Shown: piece after piece, positions 33,569-45,457 of the stretch
Numbering within the stretch: the stretch's first letter is position 1
How the letters are laid out: each line of letters opens with the position of its first letter
Assembly (NCBI RefSeq): GCF_000003195.3
Contig: NC_012872.2
Span: 2,790,001-2,854,000 of the forward strand
Source of the DNA: Sorghum bicolor
Taxonomy: Eukaryota > Streptophyta > Magnoliopsida > Poales > Poaceae
DNA length: 64,000 bases
Reading direction: 5' to 3'
Position numbers and translations under genes: made by a program
Notes under the pieces: generated by a model
What the model saw: the letters and a program-made list of their open reading frames with translations, nothing else
What the model was told of the DNA's origin: nothing
Database searches by the model: none

Positions 33569-36250
33569 TGTCACACCCGTATTTTAAGAACAAAATAGGA
33601 TGCATAAAAGACTCATATGTGCCCCAGGAATGGTCGCACAAATAAGTAGACAAACCTCAAATGTACCATTGCAGTGTTCATTACATAGCGAAACATAAGA
33701 AATCACATAGTCTTATACATAAATGATAGCAAGATGTAAACAACGCTCTCGACGGAAGCTCCACACAGGGACACTGTTGACTGGTTGACTCCAAACCTAG
33801 TACTCATACCGATAATCCTCATTCCAGTCATCTTCATTATCATACCCTGAGGTGTTGGGAAATTGCAAGAGTGAGCACCTATCATACTCAACAAGTATAA
33901 CCAGGGGTTCATGAGGCTCAAATAGCTGACACTGGTTTGACTGCATTTAGCTTTTAATAGGGGATAGCATGTTCATAATTAAATAGCAATTGTCAAGGAA
34001 GCTTAAATAATCCATTAATCCCATGATCAAATGTAAGCATAATTAACTCATAGCATAAACAATAACCAAATGAACATAATAACATAACAAGCTCATCATC
34101 TTAATGTAGATGTCCCCAAGGCCGCTCCTGACCGTGAGCTCGGCTAGTATACCAGTTTTACACTCTGCAGAGGTTGTACATCTTTACCCATGAGTCATGA
34201 TTTACCCTTTCGCCCGAGGTAGCTAATCTCTTAACCCCCTTCCTAGGGAGGTCGGCAGGGATCACTATGAAGCCTTTCAAAAGTTCGTCTAACAAGTTAG
34301 GGCCGCAAGGTTTCCTTTGCGCGCAGATATAGAGCCCCCCTTCCGATGGCACAATGACTCGCAGCCTATACTCATACAGACAGAGGCCACACTATACCCA
34401 AAACGGTTCAGCCCCTCCGCCCTTTCGGGTAACCGCTAACAAGCTAGAAAAGGGCTTCATACTGAGCTAAAGCCAGAGCCATAATAGCCCTCCTGGTTGC
34501 ACTGTTATCCCGGGTGATCACGTACAGACAAGATCTCCTACAGTTATATGTCATTCTTTTATGTTCATTGCATAGCTATTAATCATCTTACAAGATCATG
34601 GATTATATCAAGCACTAGCACATCTACACCAAATGCATATCAAGTAGGTAGCAAGGAATACAGGTAACAATCATCTATGATTTTGCTAAGGTCGACAAGG
34701 TGATAGCATGCATATGACATATATGTGTAGTTAATAGTGAATAGGTATCAAGGATGATCCCGAGTTATACTTGCCTTGCTCAAAGCTCTCCTGAGCCCGC
34801 TGGTCCTCAAAAGCTTGGTCTTGGTCACCAACGTACGGCTCACCGTCTAATCCCAATCATCAATCAACAACGTGCAATCCAATGTAGACAATCATACACG
34901 AAGCAAACAAGGTATAATTAGAACATTACACCAAACAGTGGTAAAACAAATATAAAATTTTATCAAAATATTTTACGCAGCGCTACGATCACACAGACGT
35001 AAAGTTCACGAAAATCGGAATTAAAACGTGAAAGATATGAATTTTCTAAGATTTCCTATAGAGAAATAATTAATTAAATAGTACTGCAGAAATAAAAAGT
35101 TTCAAAACAGTAAACTAATAATTCTAACATGTAGAGATCGTAAATACGAATCCAACGGAATTTGAATGGACAAAAACGGAGTTAAAATGAATATTTTATG
35201 AGCTTTATAAAATCAGTGGCAAATCTGTAAATACTGAAAACGTATTTTAATTCAAACTGTGGCGGTTTACGTTTTCAAAACAGCAAAACGTAATTTCTCA
35301 AAGGCGCCAGGGACCGCGGGTTTATTCCGAGAAAACACAGGGGCTCTTTAAGATAAAAACCAGCGAAGGGGTAAGTTCTGTTTTCATCCGTTGGATCCTG
35401 ATCCGAGGGTTCAGAACGCATCCAGGGATGGGTGGGTTTCGGCCGGCGGTGCCCAGGAGCTTCACGGCGGCTCCATGGCCGGAAGTTCGCCGGCGTCGTC
35501 CGGCTTCTCGTTCCCGAGCACCAAACTCTGAAATAAAAATACCAACGCGACGAGGAGCTCGCCGCGGACTCACCTAACCACTTTTCCTGGGCCGAGAAGC
35601 CACGGAGAGGAGCTCGCAACGCGCGGGGCTTGCCCTCAATCTCGGTGAGATCCAGAAGAACGACGACGGTAGGCTAGGGTTCGGTTTTTGCGATTCGGAT
35701 GCAAAAGGAGGGTGCGGTTCCAGGGAACTAGCTTTATAGGGCTCGGTTAGCTTCCTAAGCAAGGAAATCCCGAGATCCCGGGATTGAAACCGGCTGCACA
35801 GAGTCCGGTCACGAAACGGGGAAGAAGAAGAAGGCGCTGCACGGTGGGGCCGCATGGCAGAGAGAGAAGGGGAGGGGAAATGGGGCGCGCCTGCTCGCCC
35901 TGGGCCGTAAGCTGGGCCGCGGGTTGGGGGAGAGAAATGGGCCGCGCGCAGGAGGGGAAAAAAAAACTGGGGTTCGGCTGAGGTCCTTCCCCTTTTTTTT
36001 TCTTTTTTTTTTATTCCTTTTTCTAAAGCATTTTCCCAAATGAAATTCAAATCAAATAAATTCAAACAAAAAGGGCAACAGCACAGAATTAAATATGCTC
36101 CAGCATGAAATGCAAAATTCAAGTTTACTAAACCCTATGATAAATTTTATTTTCAACAAAATTATTCATTCACTAAATTAAATACCCACAAAAATACTTA
36201 ATTAAATCAAATTAAATCCTATTAATTCAAATCAAATTTTGGGTGTTACA
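33569..36250 (-). repeat. Gypsy 5' LTR (right copy)
   Basis: Nearly identical to 24741-27421. Substitutions seen near 33885 (A versus G), 34537 (C versus A), 34872 (T versus C), 35364 (C versus T) and 35836 (G versus A), plus A- and T-run length differences near 35960 and 36000. In element orientation this LTR drives transcription toward decreasing coordinates. Confidence 0.95.
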
Positions 36251-36255
36251 AACTT
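36251..36255. other. Right target site duplication of the gypsy element (AACTT)
   Basis: AACTT repeats 24736-24740. The intact copia LTR has a single copy at this place (41204-41208), confirming the nested insertion. Confidence 0.95.
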
Positions 36256-36408
36256 GTACCGTAAGTCTCGGTATAGGTAGTTGAGATCCAAGAGGTTGTT
36301 GTAACTATCTCCACTTTGTAAGCACCACGCAGAGGGCTGTTCTCTGTCTAATATAACACGTACCGAGAGACCCAGGAAGGGTTAACTCTCGTTCTCCCAA
36401 TTTCTACA
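36256..36408 (+). repeat. Copia left LTR, remaining 153 bp
   Basis: Continues the copia LTR after the gypsy insertion and ends TTTCTACA. It lacks a 4-bp 'atcg' present in the right LTR near 41320. Confidence 0.95.
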
Positions 36409-36420
36409 TGGTACCAGAGC
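36409..36420 (+). other. Copia primer-binding site
   Basis: TGGTACCAGAGC directly follows the left LTR. It differs at one base from the usual initiator Met-tRNA complement TGGTATCAGAGC. Confidence 0.9.
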
Positions 36421-36451
36421 CAAAACACCTAACGGTATAGATCGGTCCATC

Positions 36452-39400
36452 ATGTCGACCTCCGACGCAGCCGCCGCCGCCGCTTTCCCCTTCGGTTTTC
36501 TTCCACCTGCAACTGAGAAGCTCACGCGCGGCAACCACACCATGTGGCTCGCCCAAGTTACGGCGACTCTCCAAGGCGCCCAATTGTGGGGATTCACTAA
36601 GCCCACTGCCAAGCCGTCACCCGAGTTCCTTGAGGAGGACGCTCCGGACAAGGACGGGAAGAAGGCGGAGCCCCGGATCAATCCGGAGTATGAGAGGTGG
36701 TTCGCGAAGGACAGTCAAGTCCGTAGCTTCCTCTTCAATTCACTCTCCAAGGACGTTTTCTCGCAAGTTGCGTCCTCGACTACGTCCGCCGAATTGTGGG
36801 CGGCAATTCAAGCGCTATAGGCGTCCCAATCCCGTGCCAGGGTCATGGCGACCCGCATGGCACTTGCCACGGCGACCAAGGGGACATCTACTATGGCCGA
36901 GTTCTTCACAAAGATGAAGGGCCTTGCTGACGACATGATGTCAGCGGGCAAGAAGATGGATGATGATGAGCTCATCTCCTATATTCTCATGGGGCTGGGT
37001 GAAGAGTTTAACTCGGTTGCGACAGCTGTGTAAAATCGAGTTGAACCGATCTCCCTCCAGGAACTGCAGGCTCAATTGGTGAGTCATGAATAGCTTCGCC
37101 AGATCCGAGATGGCGGCTCCCACTCCTCTACGAATGTTGCTGTGAAGGGCGGCCGTGGAGGTGGTGGTCACTTCACCGGGCCAAACTCTTGCGGCGGACG
37201 TGGCCGTGGGGGGTTCCAACGCGGAGGAGGTGGCCGTGGTGGCGGCCGCAACAGCGGTGAACATGGCCGTAATTTCCTTCATGGAGTCGTATGCCAGATC
37301 TGTGGCAAGGAGGGCCATATGGGAAAACGTTGCTTCAAGAGGTTTGATGCATCGGTCACTGGTCCTCCACAAAAGAGCGCATCCACGGCGACTATGTCTT
37401 CTTATGGGGTCGACACCAATTGGCATGTCGGCTCTGGAGCCACTGATCACATTAGTAATGAACTTGACAAGCTGTCCGTGCGTGGCACGTACCAAGGAGG
37501 CGATCAGGTACACACAGCAAACGGCTCAGGTATGGCTATTGACCATGTTGGTCACAGTATATTGCATACCCTAGTTCGTTCCATTAAATTAAACAATATC
37601 TTTCATGTTCCTCACGCTAGCAAAGATCTCCTTTCTGTTCGTCGTCTTGCACGTGATAATCATGCTTTTCTTGAGTTTCACCCGGATCATTTTGCCATTA
37701 AGGAACAGGCAACGGGGAAAACGCTGCTTAGGGGCCCATGTGAAGATGGCCTTTATCCTCTGAAGTCAGAGTTCAAGTCTCAGACGAATAAAGAAGTTTT
37801 TGAAGTCTTCAAACCCACTACGTCGGTGTGGCATCATAGACTAGGTCATCCCTCCTCACATGTTGTTGAGCAAGTCCTAGGCCACCACAATTTATCTTTT
37901 GCAAAAGAATCTAGGGAACATTTTGTGTGTGATTCTTGTCAAAAAGGGAAAAGCCACTAGCTGCCTTATCCCAAGTCATCTAGTGTGTCATCGAAACCTT
38001 TTGAACTTATATTTTTCAGATGTTTGGGGACCGGCACCTACCTCTGTTGGCCGGCATAACTATTATGTGAGTTTCATAGATGATTTCAGCAAGTTTACAT
38101 GGATCTATTTGATACGTTACAAGTCTGAAGTTTTTAGATGCTTTAATGATTTTCACAAAATAGTGGAAAGACAATTTGACAGTAAGATCCTTGCCGTACA
38201 ATCAGATTGGGGGGGGGTGAGTATCAAACGCTCAACTCTTTCTTCCAAAAACACAGCATTATTCATAAGGTTTCTTGTCCTCATGGTCATCAACAAAATG
38301 GAGCAGCTGAGCGCAAGCATCGACATATTGTAGAGGTTGGTCTTACTCTTTTAGCACACTCCTCCATGCCATTAAAATTTTAGGATGAAGCATTCCTCAC
38401 AGCCGTGTTTAATCTTTTCATGCCATCTAGAGTCATCTAGAGTCATCTAGAATTCTACTCCTTATCTCTATGACAAATCACCTGGGCCTTGTTTAGTTTT
38501 CAAAAAATTTTGCAAAATTTTTTAGATTCCCCGTCACATCGAATCTTTAGACACATGCATGAAGTATTAAATATAGATAAAAATAAAAACTAATTGCACA
38601 GTTTGGTCAAAATTGACGAGACGAATCTTTTGAACCTAGTTAGTCTATGATTGGATAATATTTGTCAAATACAAACGAAAAAGCTACAGTGTCGATTTTG
38701 CAAAATATTTTGGAACTAAACAAGGCTCAGATTACTCTTTTCTCCGTTCATTCGGTTGTGCTGTATGGCCGAACTTGCGGCCTTAAAATTTCAAGAAACT
38801 AGAGTTTCGCTCCTTGCGTTGTGTGTTCCTCGGGTACAGCAACAAACACAAAGGCTTCAAGTGCCTTGATCCATCTATTGAGCGAGTATATATTTCACGT
38901 GATGTAGTTTTTGATGAACAAGTATTTCCCTTTTCACAACTACATCCAAATGTTGGCGCACAGCTTAGAGCTGAAGTTGATCTTTTGCCTGATATTCTTA
39001 AAAATCCGTCATCATCTTTTGGGGATGCATTACTACGTGATCAATCAATGGTTAATGCCATGCCTACTAATGCACAGTCAAGTGCTGCTCGACTTGTGAA
39101 TGATGCAGGTTCAAATCTAGGCTTAAATGGTGAAAAAATGAGTGCAAAGACTCATCATTTCATGTGTCCGCTACAAGCCAATGGCCACATCACGTTCTTC
39201 GAGGCAGATTCACCTGCGCTGACGACGGACGCGGCTGCCCAAACTTCTCCGGGATCGGCGCCTGATCTGCCTACGCCTGGAATGTCTGCTCCCTCTAGGT
39301 CGTACACGGGAGCGCCATCCTCTCCGAGATCGCCGCCTGGATCTTCTGCGCATGTTTCATCTACCTCACCAACCCACACGGCGTCTTCTTCGGCGCAATC

Positions 39401-41157
39401 CGATCTAGCATCTGCGGATGAGGGGCCACACAATCTCTCATTGGGATCCTCTGCGTCCGCTGCACCTGTGAACCCGGCGCCATCTTCCTCAGCTTCTACC
39501 GCACCAGCTGCTCCCATGGGTGGAACAGGTCCCACTACACGGCTTCGGCAAGGTATCTCCAAACCAAAAATTTACACAGATGGTACAGTACGCTGGGGCA
39601 TGATGAGTACCATTGTTCCTGATGAACCCACAACTATAGATGAGGCTTCTGGTGATTCCAAATGGGTAACTGCTATGGATCATGAACACTCTGCTTTGCT
39701 TAGAAATAAAACTTGGCACTTAGTTCCTCCACCCAAAGGGAAGAATATCATTGGTTGCAAATGGGTATATAAGGTCAAACGGAAAGCTGATGGTAGCATT
39801 GATAGATATAAAGCACGCCTTGTTGCAAAAGGATATAAACAGAGGTATGGTATAGATTATGAGGTTACATTTAGTCCAGTTGTCAAAGCTACCACAATTC
39901 ATTTGATTCTTTCCCTAGCAGTGTCAAAAGGTTGGAGCTTGCGTCAATTAGATGTTCAAAATGTGTTTCTGCATGGTCTTCTTGAGGAGGAAGTCTACAT
40001 GCATCAACCCCCGAGGTATCAGGATCGTGAACATCCTAATTATGTTTGCAAGTTGGACAAGGCTATCTATGGTCTCAAGCAGGCACCACGGGCCTGGTAT
40101 GCACGGCTGTGTAACAAGTTGATTCAACTAGGTTTTACACCATCCAAGGGTGACACCTCATTATTTTATTACAACAAAGATGGTCTTGTCATATTTGTGC
40201 TTATTTATGTTGATGGCATTGTGGTTGCTAGTTCGTCTGACACAGCGACTACTACCCTGCTTCGAGATCTTGAGAAAGACTTTGCACTAAAGGATATGGG
40301 GACTCTTCATTATTTCCTTGGCATAGAGGTAAAGCGGTTGAATGATGGTCTGGTCATGTCACAAACTCGGTATGCTACTGATATTTTGAAGCGTTCAGGC
40401 ATGAGTAAGTGCAAGTCCATTGATACACCTATGTGCACCAAAGAAAAGTTGAGTGTTGCAGGAGAGGATCGAGTCTTGGGCCTGAGGATTCCACTAAATA
40501 CAGAAGTATGGTGGGTGCACTACAATATCTTACATTAACTAGACCAGACATCTCTTATGCAGTTAACAAAGTGTGCCAATATCTTCATTCTCCCACTACG
40601 ACACATTTGAGCGCGGTGAAAAGAATACTATGATATGTGCAAGGAACATTACATATGGGTCTTAAAATCAGGTCGTGTGCGTCTATGATAGTAAGTGCAT
40701 TTTCTGATGCTGACTGGGCAGGCTATGTTGATGACAGGAGATCCACTAGTGGATTTGCTATCTTCCTTGGTTCAAATTTGATTTCTTCGAGTGCTCGGAA
40801 GCAGCCTACGGTGTCAAGGTCGAGCACTGAAGCTGAGTACAAGGCTTTAGCTAATGCCACCGCGGAATTGTTGTGGGTTCAACAATTGCTACTGAGCTTG
40901 GAATTTCACATCAGCCGGTAGGTCAGCTATGGTGTGATAATATTGGTGCAAGATATCTCTCTGCAAACCCGGTGTTTCATGCTCGCACAAAACATATAGA
41001 GATAGATTTTCATTTTGTTCGTGAGAGGGTAGCTCAAAAGTTGCTTGACATTCGATATATACACACTGATGATCAGCTTGTAGATGGGTTTACCAAGCCT
41101 CTGGCATTTCACAAGATGAAGTTTTTTAGAGACAATCTCAACCTTGTTAGTGGCTGA
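36452..41157 (+). pseudogene. Copia gag-pol, degenerate
   Basis: Gag starts at 36452 (MSTSDAAAAAAFPFG) and stops early at 36818-36820. Its sequence continues in frame pieces with further stops near 37031 and 37091. The zinc knuckle CQICGKEGHMGKRC lies near 37290. The protease motif reads GSGATDH (37430-37450), with glycine in place of the catalytic aspartate. Integrase HHCC (HHRLGHPS.. to CDSCQKGK) spans 37830-37960, then a stop, a frameshift near 38011 and another at a G9 run (38209-38217). A MITE splits the integrase C-terminal region (38485-38727). Reverse transcriptase (39660-40540) is largely open, but its box reads YVDGIVV (glycine codon at 40215-40217) instead of YVDD. Frame breaks near 40490, 40630 and 40920 precede the RNase H part ([17 protein letters not shown], then [12 protein letters not shown]). 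This copy cannot be autonomous. Confidence 0.93.
38485..38727. mobile_element. MITE of the GGCCTTGTTTAG family inside copia pol
   Basis: GGCCTTGTTTAG starts the insert and GGAACTAAACAAGGCT ends it. The interior shows the family signature. It splits the copia coding sequence just before the reading 'DYSFLRSFGC', so it arrived after the copia element. The exact target duplication is unclear. Confidence 0.85.
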
Positions 41158-41170
41158 GATTGAGGGAGGG
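41158..41170 (+). other. Copia polypurine tract
   Basis: 'gattgagggaggg' directly precedes the right LTR, the expected site of plus-strand priming. Confidence 0.85.
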
Positions 41171-41365
41171 TGTTAGACAATAGATTGTAATCTAGATACT
41201 TGTAACTTGTACCATAAGTCTCGGTATAGGTAGTTGAGATCCAAGAGGTTGTTGTAACTATCTCCACTTTGTAAGCGCCACGCAGAGGGCTGTTCTCTGC
41301 CTAATATAACACGTACCGATCGAGAGACCCAGGAAGGGTTAACTCTCGTTCTCCCAATTTCTACA
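41171..41365 (+). repeat. Copia right LTR (195 bp, intact)
   Basis: TGTTAGACAATAG to CCAATTTCTACA, followed by the target duplication AACCG at 41366-41370. Confidence 0.96.
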
Positions 41366-41389
41366 AACCGAAGTCAAACGGATCCAAGC

Positions 41390-41915
41390 AAAAGGTTAGC
41401 ATCGATGAAATATCACCTTGACTTGAGCGACAAGGCAGTGGACCGGCGGTGCGAGCTGACGACGGCCCTCAGCTTCTCTAATCTAAGCTAAAGCCGCTAC
41501 GCTCTGGCTGTTCAATCTTCAATGGCGACTCGTGACAGCACGAGAGGGCCCTCAGCTCCTGTCCTGTCCACGTACGGGATCATCGATCTTGCTACGTGTT
41601 TGTTGTATGCAGCAGCCAGCAGCAACCGTTAAATTTCCTGTTTGACTACTATGGCTGTATGGCACGCACGCTATCCTGCTAGCTACTAAGCTATAGGCAC
41701 TATTTATATTGTCTTTCTCTAGAATTTTCTTTCGTTCAGGTTTATCATAAAAGACATCACTATGTGCTCTTTATAAGTCGTGCTTCCATAGGTTTCTTTA
41801 TTAAACTTAGTTGATGATTGAGCCGTTTTTTTTTTGACAAAATAGTGTTGAACGAGTTGTTCTCAAACTTATTTTGAAGAAGTTTTCTAAAGATGTTGAG
41901 CGACGAAAAACTAGT
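41390..41915. repeat. Duplicated block X, copy 2
   Basis: Partner of 895-1545, in the same orientation. Shared landmarks include 'gttcaatcttcaatgg', 'tttatcataaaagacat' and 'ttctaaagatgttgag'. Confidence 0.7.
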
Positions 41916-43389
41916 ACGTGTATATTGACCTGTGTTGGTGGAAGTTTCTGGAAATATAAAGTTTAACGCTTTCGTTGTTACTACGTTCTCATGAAAGTTA
42001 TAGCTGAGAAGTTGTCAAAACAAAACTTACCTACTCCTCTGGAAAAATATTTTTTTGGAACAAGTTCTTCGTTAGAAGAAGTTGAGCAGCCAAAAAAAAT
42101 CAAGTTTTTCATAAATTTCCCAAAAATAAGAAACCTTCTCCTATTCACCTTTCTGTCGTGTCTTCTTGTTTATTTTGTCTTTTCTAGAATTTATCATAAA
42201 AGACTGTGGTATAAGTTCTGTTTTATATTGAACTTAAAATATAGTGCATAAATACTACTTACGTGTATAGTAGTCTATACGTTTACAAAAATGGCAAGTT
42301 TTGCCAATGAAAAATTGTAAAAAAAAAAGCTTTTCTACACGGCTACAATCTCTGGAGACATAATTATTAAAAGTTAATTCCACTTTTAATACCTACATCT
42401 AAAAGAAATTAGTTATTCTTGTCCTTTCTTTTTTTTGTTCATTTTGAAAAGTAATATGCACACGAGTACTCTATAATCTCTATTCAATCATGACAACTTA
42501 ATTATCTACTACTGTATTTCATCCTCTATCCATATATTTTAGTTTATTCTTAATAATAGTTGAAGTGGTAATTTATAAGTGGTTATCTATCATATTGGTA
42601 TGGTGGGTAATTTAAGTTCAAATTCGGGAATTACTTTAGAGGATCTTTCATAATGGGTAATTTTGATGCAGATTTAGGGGTTATACTTTGTGTTGTTTTT
42701 ATAATGGAAGATATGGATAATTGATGGCCAACTCCATCTTTCTAGAATTTTTTCTAACATTTTTTTGTGAGGGTTAACATGGTCCGATTAGCAATAGTCT
42801 ATACACATAATATTAAAGACTAAGGGATTTCTTTCTATAGTTCCTAGAACGCTCTCATGCCTCCTCCCTATTTTGCATGTGGCTTGAACTCACTACTATA
42901 ATACTCATACAAGTTAGAACTATGTCTCCAGTGACAATACGGAGTTAGATGACATGACCATTATGTAAATCTTTGAGTTGCAAGTTGTTCAGGTCATCGG
43001 ATGATAAAGTGTATGTTTCGTTGCAACACATAGATATGTTTTGCTAGTCTAATATTAAAATAGAAGAGATCAATTAAATTCTTCTTCCTATCTTTTTTTT
43101 ACTTCCCATAATATATACCCTTATGCTCTCATGCTACGTATGTGATGTGGGCTCATGGCTTATGCTCATACAAGTCGGAACAGCACGAGTACAACGATTA
43201 TATGAAGTCTGATTCTAAGCCCGTCAAGCGCGATGGAAATTATTTGATTCTAAAAAGTATTATTAGATTGATGATAACAATCGTTGAATAATCCCGAATT
43301 GCAAATCATCTAGGTGAACGCGCAACAACTAGCGCGTTCCATTGAACGGTTCGTATGGATTACCAATATGGTTGGTTAATATAGTGTGC
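41916..43389. other. AT-rich intergenic DNA, no gene
   Basis: An 86-codon frame at 41991-42251 is AT-rich with no domain and is not called. Near 43010-43060 the minus strand reads 'atgtgttgcaacgaaaca', reminiscent of grass Helitron 5' ends but without confirmed termini. Nothing else is supported. Confidence 0.4.
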
Positions 43390-43802
43390 TGAGCTAGTAA
43401 AAAAATTATAAAAGTATATTACGTGCTGACATTGACAACAGCCATCACACCCATGTACGCCCTTTAATGGGTATATTCGTATCTGCAGTACTAGTCGTAT
43501 ATATATGGGCATCTCTAGCGAGCTAGCTTGGACTGCGAGAGAGAGGGAGAGATTGCTCATTGATTAAGACACGTACGCATGTATATGGCGAGACTAATAT
43601 AAACACATACAGTCACAGTCACACTCCTCTCTAAGGCTCTAATATGCAATCAGAGAGTTCCAGATTAATAAATAGCTAAAGAAACGACTGAAAAGTTTTA
43701 AGGTTGACAGCTGACACATGTTATTAGTTACTCCTAGCTGCAACTGCTTACTGCTAATGAGTACTATGCAGGGTCTGTGTACTTTTCCATAGATCATCAG
43801 CA

Positions 43803-43963
43803 CTTCCTCTCCGTAGTAAATTATAAGATGTTTTGATTTTTTTTATACATTGATTTTACCTTTATCTAGACATACATGATATACATACATCTAAATACAT
43901 AGTAAATTAAAGCTAAATATCTAAAAAAAAATCAAAACATCTTATAATTTAAAATAAAGAAAG
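43803..43963. mobile_element. Stowaway-like MITE (about 160 bp)
   Basis: Long inverted arms 'ttataagatgttttgattttt' (split here to 'aaattataagatgttttga') and 'tcaaaacatcttataattt' form a hairpin, with degraded CTTCCTCTCCG / AAAGAAAG ends. The first copy of block Y lacks it. Confidence 0.7.
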
Positions 43964-44395
43964 TATGTAATTAATAATAATAATAATTTGTCGTCATCGT
44001 CTGCATCATCTTTCGACCCGTCAACATCTGCCATACGTCGTCATTGAAGAAGAAAAAATGGTCCTAGGTTGACACTTCTTCTTTCTCCTGATGCCAGTAC
44101 GTAGTCCCTGCCTGATGATGCTCTCTAATTAAGCTTCTGCTGCCAATTAATGGTGTCCGGCCGTGTGTCTGATCCATTCGCCCGGCCGCGCGCGGCTTTG
44201 ACCTGGGCCGGACCAGCTGCTAACAGTATAATGGTGGGTTGGTTGCTGGTCTCGTAGGTGTCAAGATCCACGGGCGCCGGGGCGTGTCGTCCAGTCTTTT
44301 GGTTCCTTCTCGGTTAGCGGCGGCGTGCGTGTCTCACAGCTGCATCTGCACGTACGCACGAACGGCGTGTGTGCTGGCCGGCCGGATGGTTATTA

Positions 44396-44602
44396 TTAGC
44401 TGATGAGTTGAGAAGCCTCGACGAAGCAGCTGCTGCCGGTGGTGGCCGCCGCGGATGTCGTCGTCGTCGTCAGCGCGTCGGCGACGACCTTCGCCACGGC
44501 GTCCTTGACCGGCTGCTCCTCCCAGTCGATTCCCGGAGACTGCGACACCAGCGAGAGCGACAAGAGAGTAAGAGACACCGTTAGTCGTTTCACCAAGTAC
44601 AA
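44396..44602 (-). other. Exon-like conserved segment, open copy
   Basis: A 68-codon minus-strand frame contains the peptide IDWEEQPVKDAVAKVVADAL, whose core QPVKDAVAKVVA is conserved in the broken copy at 7180-7450. A threonine- and alanine-rich tail (TTTTTSAAATTGSS) follows. I do not recognise the family. It could be an exon of an unannotated minus-strand gene or a relic; no start or splice context is convincing. Confidence 0.35.
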
Positions 44603-45004
44603 CAGGTAGTTTCACTTTCACACAGGAGATCGAACGAAAATTGATAGCTTTTCACGATCACAGGTAGCTAGTACACAGTACGTGTCGCCGTCAGATATAT
44701 ACGCCGGCCGCGTCATGCATGCAGTTAGTCAGTCAGTATTTGCCAGCGCCTAGCTAAGGCTAACCCCATACGTCGATCAACGGATGAAAAATTGGCAACG
44801 CATGCATGAGTATTATTTTTTATATATAAGAGATACTGAGAAGCCAAGGAAGGTGAGAGCGCGTTCATACTGCACGCATGCAGATATTTCTTTTTGTTCC
44901 ACCCTCACGAGGCTGCTGGTTTCAATTTTCAAGGGGTTTTACTTTTCATGGAAAATCCTGTTGGATTTTACATAAACAAAGTACTATATGCATGCATGTG
45001 CACC

Positions 45005-45457
45005 CTATAACCCCTTCATTAGTCAATGAAAGATTCTTCGGTCGGACTGTTGGTTGCTTTCATATCAACCTGGTGCACGACATCTCCTACCTTCTTGGTG
45101 TACTACTACTAGCTAGCTAGCTAGTTTTCTACCTTAAGTCTTCTTCATTTTCACACAGTGCATTGCATGATTTTTTTTTAGAACATTGCATTGCATATAT
45201 GCATGCATGGTTTACTTTGGTGCATAGCAGATACTAAATCTTCCTGATAAATACTAGTATATAAGTCGACTTTCGCATGCATTTCTAGCTTGTAGTTTTC
45301 TCTGCATCTATCACATCCAAACGAAAATGTTATGATTCATCCACCGTTAACAACTGTAACTAATCTAGTACTAATTAACATGTATGTCAGACTGAATCAT
45401 TGAGCGTCATCGGCTAATATAATGATGCATGCATGACTAAGATGATCGATCATCATG
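45005..45457. other. Block Z copy 2 and 3' flank of the bHLH gene
   Basis: 45005-45097 matches block Z copy 1 (2264-2345). The rest is the downstream region of the bHLH gene, with CTAG repeats at about 45108-45124 and many 'gcatgcat' motifs. No other gene. Confidence 0.5.

Larger units (their letters stand above)
24741..36250 (-). mobile_element. Ty3/gypsy chromodomain retrotransposon (Tekay/Del-like), full length, minus orientation
   Basis: Flanked by the duplication AACTT (24736-24740 and 36251-36255), it lies inside the copia LTR. Its two LTRs are 2681 and 2682 bp. I counted five substitutions and a few homopolymer indels between them, so it inserted very recently (order of 70,000 years at 1.3e-8 per site per year, by-eye estimate). 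In element orientation the order is 5' LTR (right), primer site, an extra ORF, gag, protease, reverse transcriptase, RNase H, integrase with chromodomain, purine tract, 3' LTR (left). Clade assignment comes from the chromodomain and long LTRs and is inference. Two in-frame stops interrupt gag-pol, so this copy probably does not make a full polyprotein. Confidence 0.97.
24703..41365 (+). mobile_element. Ty1/copia LTR retrotransposon, interrupted by a nested gypsy element
   Basis: Its short LTRs begin TGTTAGACAATAG and end CCAATTTCTACA. The left LTR is split at 24740/36256 by the gypsy insertion; the right LTR is intact at 41171-41365. Without the gypsy and one target duplication the element is about 5.15 kb. 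A Met-type primer site follows the left LTR and a purine tract precedes the right one. Gag, protease, integrase, reverse transcriptase and RNase H remnants run in plus orientation. By eye the two LTRs differ at about 5 of 195 positions plus one 4-bp indel. At the commonly used grass rate of 1.3e-8 per site per year this suggests roughly one million years, with large error for such short LTRs. Confidence 0.95.
43390..44960. repeat. Duplicated block Y, copy 2
   Basis: Partner of 6300-7860, same orientation. It lacks the SINE-like insert of copy 1 and contains a Stowaway-like MITE (43803-43963) absent from copy 1. Confidence 0.75.

Noticed and set aside
36409..36420. tRNA gene fragment
   Set aside because: It is the copia primer-binding site; position right after the LTR explains it.
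43010..43070. Helitron 5' end on the minus strand
   Set aside because: Only a short similarity around 'gttgcaacg'; no partner end found.
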